From the NCBI GenBank assembly GCA_965220855.1, contig CBDCQY010000001.1, positions 2,728,001 through 2,792,000 on the forward strand: a stretch of DNA of 64,000 nucleotides, read 5' to 3'. How positions within the stretch are numbered: position 1 is the first letter of the stretch; each line of letters opens with the position of its first letter. Below the pieces are notes generated by a model. The model was given only the letters and a program-made list of their open reading frames with translations, did not search any database and was not told the DNA's origin. Source of the DNA: Bin95 sp965220855 (GTDB lineage Bacteria; Pseudomonadota; Alphaproteobacteria; Bin95). The position numbers were made by a program, and so were the translations under genes. Below are positions 48,034 through 56,594 of the stretch, piece by piece.

Positions 48034-48939
48034 TCAGCCGCGCCCGGAGTCGCCGCCAAGCGTCTCGATGACGGCCGTGTAATAATTGCCGGCGAAACCG
48101 GCGTCGCGGGTGCGCTCCATCAGCTCGCGGGTAATGTTGGCGGCGCGCATCTCCTGCCCGGCGTCCTCGGCGAAACCGAGCGCATAGGAGAGGTCTTTCA
48201 ATATGTAGCTTGTGGGGAAGGCGCCTTCCGTCGGGTGCTCGCCGGTCAGCAGGCATTTCATGCCGTGATTGCGCAGCACGAAGCTGTCGGCCGAGCTTTT
48301 CGCCAGGGTCTCAAACAGCACGCGCCCGTCCACGATCCCCGAGGCGCGGGCGGCGGCCAGCGCTTCCGCAAGCGCCACCACGGTCATCGCCACCACCATA
48401 TTGTTCATCAGCTTGACCGCCTGGCCCGCGCCGACGCCGCCGCAATGGGTGACCTCCGCCGCCATGCAGTCGAGCAGGGGGCGGATGCGCTCGAACACCG
48501 CCGCCTCGCCGCCCACCATGATCGAGAGCGTGCCGTCGATCGCCGCCTGGGCGGTGCGCGCCACCGGCGCGTCGGCGAAGGCCGCGCCCCGGGCGGCGCA
48601 GGCCTCGGCCAGCTCGCGGGCGAGCGCCGGCGGCGCGGTCGAGCAATCGACCAGCGTCTGGCCGTTCCCGAACCGGGCGACAAGGCCGCCCTCCGGCCCG
48701 TCGAGGCAGAGCGCGCGCAACTGAGCCTCGCCCGGCAGCGAGAGCAGCACCGTCTCGGCCTCGGCCGCGATGCGCTCCACGGACGCCGCCTCCGCCCCGT
48801 CGGCCGCCAGCCGCCCCACCGGCTCCGGGCGCAGATCGTGGCAAAGCACCCGCCGGCCCGACTTGCGCAAGAGGTTGCGGCACATGGGCTCGCCCATCAC
48901 GCCCAGTCCGATGAAGCCGATCGCCGCCGCTTCCGCCAT
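48034..48939 (-). CDS. NAD(P)-dependent beta-hydroxyacid dehydrogenase (3-hydroxyisobutyrate dehydrogenase family)
   Basis: This 301-residue enzyme begins with the Rossmann phrase IGFIGLGVMGEPMCRNLLRK. It has the substrate-binding VDCSTAPPALARELAEACAA and the catalytic Lys176 in GVGAGQAVKLMNNMV, and ends with SYILKDLSYALGFAEDAG. Members reduce or oxidise 3-hydroxyisobutyrate, tartronate semialdehyde, succinic semialdehyde or sulfolactaldehyde. The substrate is not clear. ATG 48939 follows AGGGAG. It is divergent from the TRAP binding-protein gene at 49095, so a link to that transporter is likely. Confidence 0.9.
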   Translation of the reverse strand: MAEAAAIGFIGLGVMGEPMCRNLLRKSGRRVLCHDLRPEPVGRLAADGAEAASVERIAAEAETVLLSLPGEAQLRALCLDGPEGGLVARFGNGQTLVDCSTAPPALARELAEACAARGAAFADAPVARTAQAAIDGTLSIMVGGEAAVFERIRPLLDCMAAEVTHCGGVGAGQAVKLMNNMVVAMTVVALAEALAAARASGIVDGRVLFETLAKSSADSFVLRNHGMKCLLTGEHPTEGAFPTSYILKDLSYALGFAEDAGQEMRAANITRELMERTRDAGFAGNYYTAVIETLGGDSGRG

Positions 48940-49094
48940 GTCCCGTCTCCCTGTCGCGCCCGATGCCCGCCAGCCTAGCACCCGTCGGCGCGCCGGGGCG
49001 AGGATTTCGCCGATCCGGCGCGGCCCTTTCCTTGCGGGCGGCGTCTGTGCCAGACTGGCCAGCTTGGAGCAAATCGAACCAGGGAGACGGGATC

Positions 49095-50165
49095 ATGATA
49101 CGAGGATTGGGAGTTGCGACGGCGGCGGCGCTGGCGCTCGCCATCGGCGCGGGCGCGGCCGGGGCGGCCGACTATGGCAAGCGCGAGTTCAAGGTGGTCG
49201 GCACCTGGGGCTTCCTCGACCACTGGAAGGAGCGCGAGAGCAAGTTCTGGCAGAAGATGCTGCCGGACGCCTCGGGCGGCGCGCTGACCGCCAACGCCAA
49301 GCCGCAGACCGAGCTCGGCCTCTCGGGCTTCGAGATCATGCGCCTGCTGAAGCTCGGCGTCTATGACGCGGTGCATGGCGTGACCACCTATGTGGCGCAG
49401 GACAGCCCCGCCATCGAGGGCACCGACCTCGCCGGCGTCATCCAGGATTTCGGCGAATATCGCGGCGTCGTGGAGGCCTATCGCCCGGTGCTGGAGCGCG
49501 AGTTCGCCGAGAAATACGACGCCAAGCTGCTGATGATGTATGCGTGGCCGAGCCAGCAGCTCTGGTGCAATCTCGGCGACAAGAGCATCACCGACTTCTC
49601 GCTCGACGACCTGAAGGGCAAGAAGATCCGCACCTATTCCACCACGCTCGGCGACTTCATCGAGGGCGCGGGCGCAAGCGCGGTCACCATCGCCTTTGCC
49701 GAGGTGGTGCCGGCGCTGCAGAAGGGCGTCGCCGATTGCGGCCTGACCGGCACCCTGCCGGCCTACAACGCCAAATGGTGGCAGGTGGTGACGCACAATA
49801 TCCGCATCCGCCTCGGCTACGCCTCCTCCTTCCTGGCGATGAACATGAAGACGTGGGAGAGCCTGACGCCGGACGCGCAGGCGCTCATCATGTCCGAACT
49901 CGCCACGCTCGAGGAGGAGATGTGGGAGGCGACCGCGAAGAACGACCAGCGCGGCATGGACTGCAACGCCAGCGGCCCCTGCGACCTGGGCGAGCCGGGC
50001 GGCATGACGCCGATCGAGGTCTCCGACGCCGACCGCGAGAAGCTGAAGAAGATCGTGTCCGACTTCGTGGTCAAGCGCTGGGCGCAACGCTGCGGCACGC
50101 AGCAATGCGTCGATGAGTGGAACGCGACCATCGGCAAGATCGCCGGCATCGAAGCGTCCCTCTAG
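49095..50165 (+). CDS. TRAP transporter substrate-binding protein DctP
   Basis: The 356-residue precursor has a Sec signal peptide ending GAGAAGAADY near residue 25. The DctP fold shows as VVGTWGFLDHWKERESKFWQ, SLDDLKGKKIRTYSTTLGDF (the conserved hinge Arg) and AEVVPALQKGVADCGLTGTL, where pore-lining residues contact the carboxylate. Several Cys near residue 295-350 could form disulfides. It is first in a dctP-dctQ-dctM operon whose cistrons are separated after this gene by a strong hairpin. Confidence 0.92.
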   Translation: MIRGLGVATAAALALAIGAGAAGAADYGKREFKVVGTWGFLDHWKERESKFWQKMLPDASGGALTANAKPQTELGLSGFEIMRLLKLGVYDAVHGVTTYVAQDSPAIEGTDLAGVIQDFGEYRGVVEAYRPVLEREFAEKYDAKLLMMYAWPSQQLWCNLGDKSITDFSLDDLKGKKIRTYSTTLGDFIEGAGASAVTIAFAEVVPALQKGVADCGLTGTLPAYNAKWWQVVTHNIRIRLGYASSFLAMNMKTWESLTPDAQALIMSELATLEEEMWEATAKNDQRGMDCNASGPCDLGEPGGMTPIEVSDADREKLKKIVSDFVVKRWAQRCGTQQCVDEWNATIGKIAGIEASL

Positions 50166-50186
50166 ACCCGACGGGCGCGGAGGCTT

Positions 50187-50217
50187 TCGGGGCGCCGTCG
50201 CCGAGGCGGCGCCCCGA
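50187..50217 (+). terminator. Strong hairpin after dctP (partial terminator or mRNA stabiliser)
   Basis: An 11-bp perfect stem (50187-50197 with 50207-50217) surrounds a 9-nt loop and is followed by only three T residues. It sits in the 119-bp gap between binding protein and permease genes. It probably limits read-through or protects the dctP mRNA end so that the binding protein is made in excess. Confidence 0.6.
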
Positions 50218-50284
50218 TTTCCGGCCGGGATTCCCCCGGTCGCGGCGCGCGGGCGCCCCTTGAGGCCCGGCAGACGGAGGCGAC

Positions 50285-50884
50285 ATGTTGGAACGCATAC
50301 ACGGGCTGCTGGAGTGGATCTCCCGCCGGGCGGTGTGGATCGGCGGGGCGGCGCTGCTGGCGGCGGCCATCATGGTCACCGTCGATGTGCTCTGCCGCAA
50401 GTTCCTGAACGTCACCATGAGCGGGTCGGACGAAATCTCCGGCTATGTGTTCGCCGCCGGCACCACCTGGGCCTACAGCTACTGCCTGCTGCACCGCGCC
50501 AATATCCGCATCGACGCGGTTTATAACCTTCTGCCGCGCCCCGTCTGCGCGGCGCTCGACCTCGTCGCCGTGCTGCTGCTGCTCGCCTATAACGGCGTGC
50601 TGGCGCGGCGCGCCTGGGGCGCCTTCGCGGAGTCCTGGGACAAGGACTCGGTGTCGATCACCACGCTCGCCACGCCGCAATGGATTCCGCAGCTGTTCTG
50701 GGCCTCGGGGCTGGTGTTCTTCGAGATCGTGCTGCTGTTCGTGTGCCTCTACACCATCGTCGGGCTGGCGCGCGGCGACCTGGAGCTGGTGCGCCGCGTC
50801 GCCGGGGTGCAGAGCGTCGCCGAGGAGATCGAGAGCGAGACCCACGGCATGAACCTGCCCACCGCCGGCGCCCGGGAGCGCTGA
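50285..50884 (+). CDS. TRAP transporter small permease DctQ
   Basis: This 199-residue protein has four membrane helices (about residues 17-38, 50-68, 88-108 and 138-162) and the DctQ motif MVTVDVLCRKFLNVTMSGSD early, then HRANIRIDAVYNLLPRPVCA. It is the normal-size small subunit that assembles with DctM. ATG 50285 follows ACGGAGG. The large permease starts 5 bp after its stop. Its compact size contrasts with the extended small permease at 16334. Confidence 0.92.
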   Translation: MLERIHGLLEWISRRAVWIGGAALLAAAIMVTVDVLCRKFLNVTMSGSDEISGYVFAAGTTWAYSYCLLHRANIRIDAVYNLLPRPVCAALDLVAVLLLLAYNGVLARRAWGAFAESWDKDSVSITTLATPQWIPQLFWASGLVFFEIVLLFVCLYTIVGLARGDLELVRRVAGVQSVAEEIESETHGMNLPTAGARER

Positions 50885-50889
50885 GCGCC

Positions 50890-52179
50890 ATGGTGGTCTG
50901 GACCCTCATCGTCCTGATGCTGCTGGTGGTGGCCGCGGTGCCGGTCGCCGCCATTCTCGGCATGCTCTCCTTCGGCCTCGACGCCATGTATTTCGAGGGG
51001 CGGCTCACGCCCGCGATCGGCGAGTTCGTCTGGGACAAGAGCAAGGAATTCATCCTGGTCGCGGTGCCGATGTTCATCCTGCTGGGCGAGATCATGCTGC
51101 GCGCCGGCATCGCGCAGCGCATGTACAACGCCGTCGCGCAATGGCTTTCCTGGCTGCCGGGCGGGCTGATGCACGCCAATATCGGCTCCTGCGCCATCTT
51201 CGCCGCGTCCTCCGGCTCCTCGGTGGCGACCGCCGCCACGGTCGGCACCGTCGCCTATCCGCAGATCGAGCGCCGCGCCTATAACGAGCGCCTGTTTCTC
51301 GGCTCGCTGGCGGCCGGCGGCACGCTCGGCATCCTCATTCCGCCCTCGATCAATCTCATCATCTACGGCCTCCTGACCGACAGTTCGGTGCCCGAACTCT
51401 ATCTGGCCGGCATCATTCCGGGCATCATCCTCTCGGCGCTGTTCATGACCGCCATCGTCGGCGCCTGCCTCTGGCGGCGCGACTGGGGCGGCGCGCATAT
51501 CGAGACCAACTGGCGCGAGCGCTTCCGCACCCTGCCCGACCTTGTGCCGCCGATCCTGCTGTTCATGGTCGTGGTCGGCTCCATCTACGCCGGCGTCGCC
51601 ACGCCCACCGAGGCGGCGTCGGTCGGCGTCTGCTTCGCGCTGCTGCTCTCCGCCTGGACCCGCACGCTCAAGCTCTCCATGCTGCGCGAGGCGTTCGAGG
51701 GCACCATGCGCACCACCGCCATGATCATGCTGATCATCCTGGCGGCGGTGTTTCTCAATTTCGTGCTGGGCTTCATCGGCGTGACCCAGGCGATGATCAA
51801 CTTCATGGCCGAGCTGGGGCTGACGCCGCTCCAGTTCATGATCCTGCTGGTGATCTTCTATCTGATCCTCGGCATGTTCATGGAGACGCTGTCGATGATG
51901 CTCACCACCGTGCCGGTGATCTTCCCGATCGTGGTGCAGATGGGCTACGACCCGGTCTGGTTCGGCATCATGATCACGGTGCTGATGGAAACCGCGCTCA
52001 TCACCCCGCCCATCGGCGTCAATCTCTATGTCGTGCATGGCATCCGGGCGCGCGGCGGCAAGTTCAACGATGTCGCCTACGGGTCGATCCCCTTCGTGAT
52101 CTCCATGCTGGTGATGGTGGTGCTGCTGATCGCCTATGAGGATCTGGCGCTCTATCTGCCGACCCTGGTCTATCGCTGA
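50890..52179 (+). CDS. TRAP transporter large permease DctM
   Basis: The 429-residue permease has the standard DctM length and motifs: ILVAVPMFILLGEIMLRAGI, SSGSSVATAATVGTVAYPQI, GGTLGILIPPSINLIIYGLL, and LITPPIGVNLYVVHGI near the C-terminus. It moves the substrate together with sodium ions. It starts 5 bp after dctQ. The operon encodes a complete system (SBP, small and large subunits) and is followed 29 bp later by a MATE exporter that may be co-transcribed. Confidence 0.95.
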   Translation: MVVWTLIVLMLLVVAAVPVAAILGMLSFGLDAMYFEGRLTPAIGEFVWDKSKEFILVAVPMFILLGEIMLRAGIAQRMYNAVAQWLSWLPGGLMHANIGSCAIFAASSGSSVATAATVGTVAYPQIERRAYNERLFLGSLAAGGTLGILIPPSINLIIYGLLTDSSVPELYLAGIIPGIILSALFMTAIVGACLWRRDWGGAHIETNWRERFRTLPDLVPPILLFMVVVGSIYAGVATPTEAASVGVCFALLLSAWTRTLKLSMLREAFEGTMRTTAMIMLIILAAVFLNFVLGFIGVTQAMINFMAELGLTPLQFMILLVIFYLILGMFMETLSMMLTTVPVIFPIVVQMGYDPVWFGIMITVLMETALITPPIGVNLYVVHGIRARGGKFNDVAYGSIPFVISMLVMVVLLIAYEDLALYLPTLVYR

Positions 52180-52208
52180 GACCGGGCCGCCGGCGGGCGG
52201 AGACGGCC

Positions 52209-53531
52209 ATGCTCACCATGCCCGGCGTCCGCCCGGAGCTTTCGCGCCGCGTCTGGCGCATGGCCGGGCCGATCGTCATTTCCAACATCTCGGTGCCGCT
52301 GATCGGCATCGTCGATACCGCGGTCGTGGGCCATCTGGACGCGGCCTACTATATCGGCGCCGTCGCCATCGGCGCGATGATCTTCAACTTCCTGTTCCAT
52401 CTGCTGAACTGCCTGCGCATGGGCACCACCGGCCCGACCGCCCAGGCGCGCGGGCGCGGCGACTGGGGCGAGGTGCGCGCCATGCTCTGGCGCGCGCTCG
52501 CGCTCGCCGGCGCGGCCTCGGCGCTGATCCTGCTGCTCCAGGGCCAGATCGCCTGGCTCGCCTTCTCGCTGGTGGAGGCCAGCGCCGAGGTCGAGGCCCA
52601 TGCGCGGGACTACTTCTTCATCCGCGTGTGGACCGCGCCCGCCAATCTCGCCATCTTCGCGATCATCGGCTGGTGCTACGGGCTGGAAGATTCGCGCACG
52701 CCGCTGGTGCTCCAGATCACCGTCAACGTCTCCAACATGATCCTGGACGTGCTCTTCGTCATGGGCTTCGGCTGGGGCGTGGAGGGGGTCGCGATCGCCA
52801 CGCTGATCGGGGAGTATCTGGGCCTGGCGGTGGCGGCCTTCGCGGTGCGCCGCCGGCTGCGCAGCCTGCCGGGCAGCAGCGCGCGGGTGTTCGACCGGGC
52901 GCAGCTGCTGCGGCTGGTGGCGATCAATCGCGACATCACGCTGCGTTCGCTCTGCGTGGTCTCAGCCAACGCCATCTTCCTCGCCGAGAGCGCGGCGGCC
53001 GGCGATGTCACGCTCGCCGCCAACCAGGTGCTGGCGCATTTCATCGTGCTGGCCGCCTACGGGCTGGACGGCGTGGCCCATGCCGGCGAGGCGCTGGTGG
53101 GCGATGCGGTCGGGCGGCGCGACCGGGTGGGCCTGGCGGAGGTGGTGCGCGCCGTGCTGATCTGGTCGGGCGGCTCGGTGCTGCTGCTGGTGGCCGCCTA
53201 TCTGGCCGCGAGCGGGCTGCTGGTGGCGGTCATGACCTCGCTGCCGGAGGTGCGCGCCGCCGCCGCCGAGTGGGCGCTCTGGGCCGCGCTCGCGCCGCTG
53301 ATCGCGGTCTGGGCCTATGTTTACGACGGCATATTTCTGGGCTTTGCGGCCGCCCGGCCGATGCTGGTCACCATGGCGATCGCCTTCGCGGTCTATCTGG
53401 TCGGGCTGGCGCTGCTGCCGCCGCTGCTCGACAATCACGGCCTCTGGCTGGCGCTCTGGATGTTCTACAGCCTGCGCGGCCTCGGCCTCGCGGTCGCCTA
53501 TCCGCGCCTCAGGCGAAGTTTCGCACTGTGA
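52209..53531 (+). CDS. MATE family efflux transporter (DinF-like)
   Basis: This 440-residue membrane protein has 12 helices arranged as two MATE repeats. The first opens with WRMAGPIVISNISVPLIGIV and DTAVVGHLDAAYYIGAVAIG, which matches the DinF branch. The second half has NRDITLRSLCVVSANAIFLA and ANQVLAHFIVLAAYGLDGVA. It exports organic cations or toxic metabolites with protons or sodium. ATG 52209 follows CGGAG. Its 3' end overlaps the convergent thiD gene by 23 bp. Confidence 0.92.
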   Translation: MLTMPGVRPELSRRVWRMAGPIVISNISVPLIGIVDTAVVGHLDAAYYIGAVAIGAMIFNFLFHLLNCLRMGTTGPTAQARGRGDWGEVRAMLWRALALAGAASALILLLQGQIAWLAFSLVEASAEVEAHARDYFFIRVWTAPANLAIFAIIGWCYGLEDSRTPLVLQITVNVSNMILDVLFVMGFGWGVEGVAIATLIGEYLGLAVAAFAVRRRLRSLPGSSARVFDRAQLLRLVAINRDITLRSLCVVSANAIFLAESAAAGDVTLAANQVLAHFIVLAAYGLDGVAHAGEALVGDAVGRRDRVGLAEVVRAVLIWSGGSVLLLVAAYLAASGLLVAVMTSLPEVRAAAAEWALWAALAPLIAVWAYVYDGIFLGFAAARPMLVTMAIAFAVYLVGLALLPPLLDNHGLWLALWMFYSLRGLGLAVAYPRLRRSFAL

Positions 53532-54288
53532 GCCGATGATCGAGCGGCCCGTGGCCCCGGCCGAAGCCGGGGGCGGAGCGGATCGCCGCATGGACGAAAT
53601 CGCCGGCGCGGCGCACGGCCCGGACCAGGTCCAGGCCCTGGGCGAGGCCGGTCGCCACCGCCGAGGCGAGCGTGCAGCCGGTGCCGTGGGTGTGGCGGGT
53701 GTCGAGCCGCTCATGCTCGAAGACCGTCTCGCCATCGGCGGAGAGCAGCCGGTCGCGCACGCGCGGCCCCTCCCCGTGCCCGTCCTTCAGCAGCACCGCG
53801 CCGACGCCGAGCGCCGCCCAGGCGGGCCAGTCGGGCGCGCCGCCCTCCAGCAGCGCGGCGGCCTCCGGCAGGTTCGGCGTCAGCAGGGTCGCGCGCGGCA
53901 GCATCGACCGGCGCACCGCCTCCACGGCGTCGGCCTGCAAGAGCGCCTGGCCGCCCTTGGCCACCATCACCGGATCGACCACCAGCGGCGTATCGGGCGC
54001 CTCGCGGGCGAGCGTCTCCGCCACCGCCTCCACGACCTCGGCGTCGTGCAGCATGCCCGTCTTGACCGCATCGGCGCCGATGTCGCGCAGCACGACCCGC
54101 ATCTGGTCGGCGATGAAGCCGGGCGGGACCGGATAGACGCCATGCACGCCGAGCGTGTTCTGCGCCGTCAGCGCCGTGACGGCGGTCATGGCGAAACCGC
54201 CAAGCGCCGTGCAGGTCTTGATATCCGCCTGTATTCCCGCCCCGCCGCCCGAGTCCGACCCGGCGACGATCAACAGCCGCCCGCGCAT
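53509..54288 (-). CDS. thiD: Hydroxymethylpyrimidine/phosphomethylpyrimidine kinase ThiD
   Basis: The 259-residue kinase has the ribokinase-like ThiD signatures: IVAGSDSGGGAGIQADIKTC at the front with the GGAGIQAD substrate loop, VTALTAQNTLGVHG, LVVDPVMVAKGG, NLPEAAALLEGG and the anion-hole DTRHTHGTGCTLASAVATGL near the end. It phosphorylates HMP and HMP-P in thiamine synthesis. No other thiamine gene or TPP riboswitch is seen nearby. The 148-bp gap upstream, before lptB, holds no recognisable gene. Confidence 0.95.
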   Translation of the reverse strand: MRGRLLIVAGSDSGGGAGIQADIKTCTALGGFAMTAVTALTAQNTLGVHGVYPVPPGFIADQMRVVLRDIGADAVKTGMLHDAEVVEAVAETLAREAPDTPLVVDPVMVAKGGQALLQADAVEAVRRSMLPRATLLTPNLPEAAALLEGGAPDWPAWAALGVGAVLLKDGHGEGPRVRDRLLSADGETVFEHERLDTRHTHGTGCTLASAVATGLAQGLDLVRAVRRAGDFVHAAIRSAPGFGRGHGPLDHRLTVRNFA

Positions 54289-54436
54289 CTCAACGCGCCC
54301 GGCAGGTCATGGCGCAAGCCTCACGTCGCAACTCCGGCATCGTCGCACTCCGGGGGAGAAGATGTGGCGCAAGTTACGCCCAACCGGCCCGCCCGCACAG
54401 TGAGCTGCACCGTTCTCGACCGCCTCCGCCGGGCGG

Positions 54437-55165
54437 CTACAGGCTGAAGCTTTCGCCGAGATAGACGCGGCGGACATGTTCGTCGGCGACGATCTCCGCC
54501 GGCGCGCCTTCCCGCAGGATCTGCCCGTCGGCCAGGATGTAGGCCCGGTCCACGATCTCCAGCGTCTCGCGCACATTGTGGTCGGTGATCAGCACGCCGA
54601 TGCCGCGATCCTTGAGATGCGAGACCAGATCGCGAATCTCGCCGACGGCAATGGGGTCGATGCCGGCCAGCGGCTCGTCCAGCAGGATATAGTTCGGGCG
54701 GGCCGCCAGCGCCCGGGCGATCTCCACCCGCCGGCGCTCGCCGCCGGAAAGCGCCGCCGCCGGGGCATGGCGCAGGCGGTCGATCGAGAACTCCGCCAGC
54801 AGGTCGCTCAGCACCGCCTCGCGCAAACTCCGGTCGCGCTCCACGACCTCCAGCACGGCGCGGATATTGGCCTCGACCGAAAGGCCGCGAAAGATCGAGG
54901 GCTCCTGCGGCAGATAGCCGAGCCCGAGACGCGCGCGGCGATAGAGCGGCAGTCCGGTCACATCCTGCCCGTCGATGGCGACCCGCCCCCGGTCGGGGGC
55001 CGCCAGGCCGGTGAGGATGTAAAAGCAGGTCGTCTTGCCGGCGCCGTTCGGCCCGAGCAGCCCGACCGCCTCGCCGCGCGCCACCGCCAGCGATACCCCG
55101 CGCAGCACCTCGCGCCGGCGATAGCGCTTGGCGAGGCCCGAGGCGGCGAGGCCCGGCGCGTTCAC
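54437..55165 (-). CDS. lptB: LPS export ABC transporter ATP-binding protein LptB
   Basis: This 242-residue ATPase has Walker A GPNGAGKT at residues 38-45, the LptB-typical GYLPQEPSIFRGLSVEANIR Q-loop region, signature LSGGERRRVEIARALA, Walker B YILLDEPLAGIDPIAV and the switch His in VLITDHNVRETL. It drives LPS extraction with LptFG. The GTG start at 55165 overlaps the lptA stop (GTGA). A longer open frame upstream is antisense to nothing real and lacks coding character. Confidence 0.96.
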   Translation of the reverse strand: MNAPGLAASGLAKRYRRREVLRGVSLAVARGEAVGLLGPNGAGKTTCFYILTGLAAPDRGRVAIDGQDVTGLPLYRRARLGLGYLPQEPSIFRGLSVEANIRAVLEVVERDRSLREAVLSDLLAEFSIDRLRHAPAAALSGGERRRVEIARALAARPNYILLDEPLAGIDPIAVGEIRDLVSHLKDRGIGVLITDHNVRETLEIVDRAYILADGQILREGAPAEIVADEHVRRVYLGESFSL

Positions 55166-55956
55166 TTGGCCGGCGCGAGGGTTGCGGCGTCGGGCTCGAA
55201 CAGGCCGCGCACGCGCCGCCCGCCGCCGGCGAGAATGCGGCTGCGCCCGCGCGCCAGATCGAGCTGGGCGCATTCGCCCCGCAGCCGGTTCACGCCCCGC
55301 CGGATGCGCACGTCGCCGCAGATTTCCGCCTGCTGGGCCGGCACGTCATAGACGGCGCGCGCGCCGCTCAGCCGCTCGTTCGAGGTCGCGATCTCGACCT
55401 CGCCGAAGGCCTCGATGCGGCGCGCCCGGAGCGCGCCCTCTGCGCGCTCGAAACGCGCCACCAGCACACCGGCGGAAAGCGTCCGTTCGCCCTGCGCGAC
55501 CCGCGCCGCGCCGCGCGCCACCGCATAGCGCTCGCCCCGGTGATATTCCAGGCTGTCGCGCGCGGTGAGGCGGTAGTCGGCCGAGACCAGCTCGAGCCCG
55601 CCGCCGCGCAGCAGCATGAGCGCGCGGTCGAGCAGATAGACGGCCTCCCGGCCTTTTGCGGTGGCGTCTTCCGTCCGGATGGCGACGCCGCCCTCGGCGT
55701 CGAGGCGATAGACCTCGTTCGCGCCGGCCGCGTCGATGCGGTAATGGGCGGCGACGGTCTCGGCCCGCAGCACGACGCCGGCGCGCTCCACCCGCACATC
55801 GCCGCGCGCGATATAGACCCGCTCGTCGCGCCGCCATTCGATGCCGTCGGCGGCCTCGATGCGCACCGGACCGCCCCCGCCGCCCGCAATGTCGAGCTCC
55901 TGCGCCCCGGCGACGCCGGCGGTGGCGAGCAGCAGCAGCAGGACGGCCGCCCTCAC
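55162..55956 (-). CDS. lptA: LPS transport periplasmic protein LptA (OstA-like domain)
   Basis: The 264-residue precursor has a signal peptide (MRAAVLLLLLATAGVAGAQE) and repeated short strands of the OstA/LptA beta-jellyroll: ARGDVRVERAGVVLRAETVA, then AHYRIDAAGANEVYRLDAEG and FGEVEIATSNERLSGARAVY. LptA forms the bridge carrying LPS from LptC to LptDE. It overlaps lptC (ATGA) and lptB (GTGA), so lptC-lptA-lptB are tightly coupled. Confidence 0.92.
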   Translation of the reverse strand: MRAAVLLLLLATAGVAGAQELDIAGGGGGPVRIEAADGIEWRRDERVYIARGDVRVERAGVVLRAETVAAHYRIDAAGANEVYRLDAEGGVAIRTEDATAKGREAVYLLDRALMLLRGGGLELVSADYRLTARDSLEYHRGERYAVARGAARVAQGERTLSAGVLVARFERAEGALRARRIEAFGEVEIATSNERLSGARAVYDVPAQQAEICGDVRIRRGVNRLRGECAQLDLARGRSRILAGGGRRVRGLFEPDAATLAPAK

Positions 55957-56591
55957 CGCGCCTCGTCCGGCGGTTGTCCGACGCCGATGTCGAGCGCGGA
56001 GCGCCCGACCAGGCGAATGAGCCGCCCGCCCTCCAGGATGCGGAAGCCCTCGCTCCGGAACCGGGCGGACTCGCCCGCGCCCTCGACCGGCTTGTCGCCG
56101 CGCACCGTCCTGCCGTCCAGGTCCATGAAGGCGGACTCGGTGCGGATGACATAGCCCCGGTCGTGCTCCAGGCGCACGCCGCCGGCGAGCCGCACCGTCC
56201 GGCGCTCCCAGTCCACGACGCCGCTGGCCCCGCTGCCGGCGAGCCGGGCGCCGTCCTCCAGCAGGATGGCGGCCTCCGGGCGCTCCACCGCGAAGCGGCT
56301 GCCGTCCTCGCCGAGTTGGCGAATCCGGGGCGCGCGCAGCCGGTAGGGCCGCTCCCGGTCCCAGCCATGGGCCTGCATATTGGCGAGCACGGCCTGGAAG
56401 GCGGCGTCGTTCGGCCCCGGCGGCCGGAGCGGTTCCTCCTCCGGCCAGGCGAACACGACGGCCAGCAGGGCGAGCGCGGCGGCCGGCAGCGCCGTCTTCA
56501 TCAGGCGCACGAAGTGCGAATAATGGCGCGACAAGGGCTGCGGCCGGCCGCGGCCGGCGAAGATGCGATAGGCCGCGCCGCGTGTCGCCAA
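55953..56591 (-). CDS. lptC: LPS export system protein LptC
   Basis: This 212-residue protein has one N-terminal membrane helix (about residues 32-48, MKTALPAAALALLAVVFAW) and a periplasmic beta-jellyroll with PDAILLEDG-like and AFMDLDGRTVRGDKPVEGAG phrases. It anchors the LPS bridge to LptBFG. Translation may start at the first Met or at Met31 just before the helix; the longer N-terminus with RHYSHFVRLMK is common in alphaproteobacterial LptC. It lies 3 bp downstream of the kdsD stop. Confidence 0.88.
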   Translation of the reverse strand: MATRGAAYRIFAGRGRPQPLSRHYSHFVRLMKTALPAAALALLAVVFAWPEEEPLRPPGPNDAAFQAVLANMQAHGWDRERPYRLRAPRIRQLGEDGSRFAVERPEAAILLEDGARLAGSGASGVVDWERRTVRLAGGVRLEHDRGYVIRTESAFMDLDGRTVRGDKPVEGAGESARFRSEGFRILEGGRLIRLVGRSALDIGVGQPPDEAR

Positions 56592-56594
56592 GGC

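Noticed and set aside
54289..54436. Possible TPP riboswitch or small gene upstream of thiD
   Set aside because: The 148-bp gap lacks the thi-box core motifs and has no open frame with a ribosome site.
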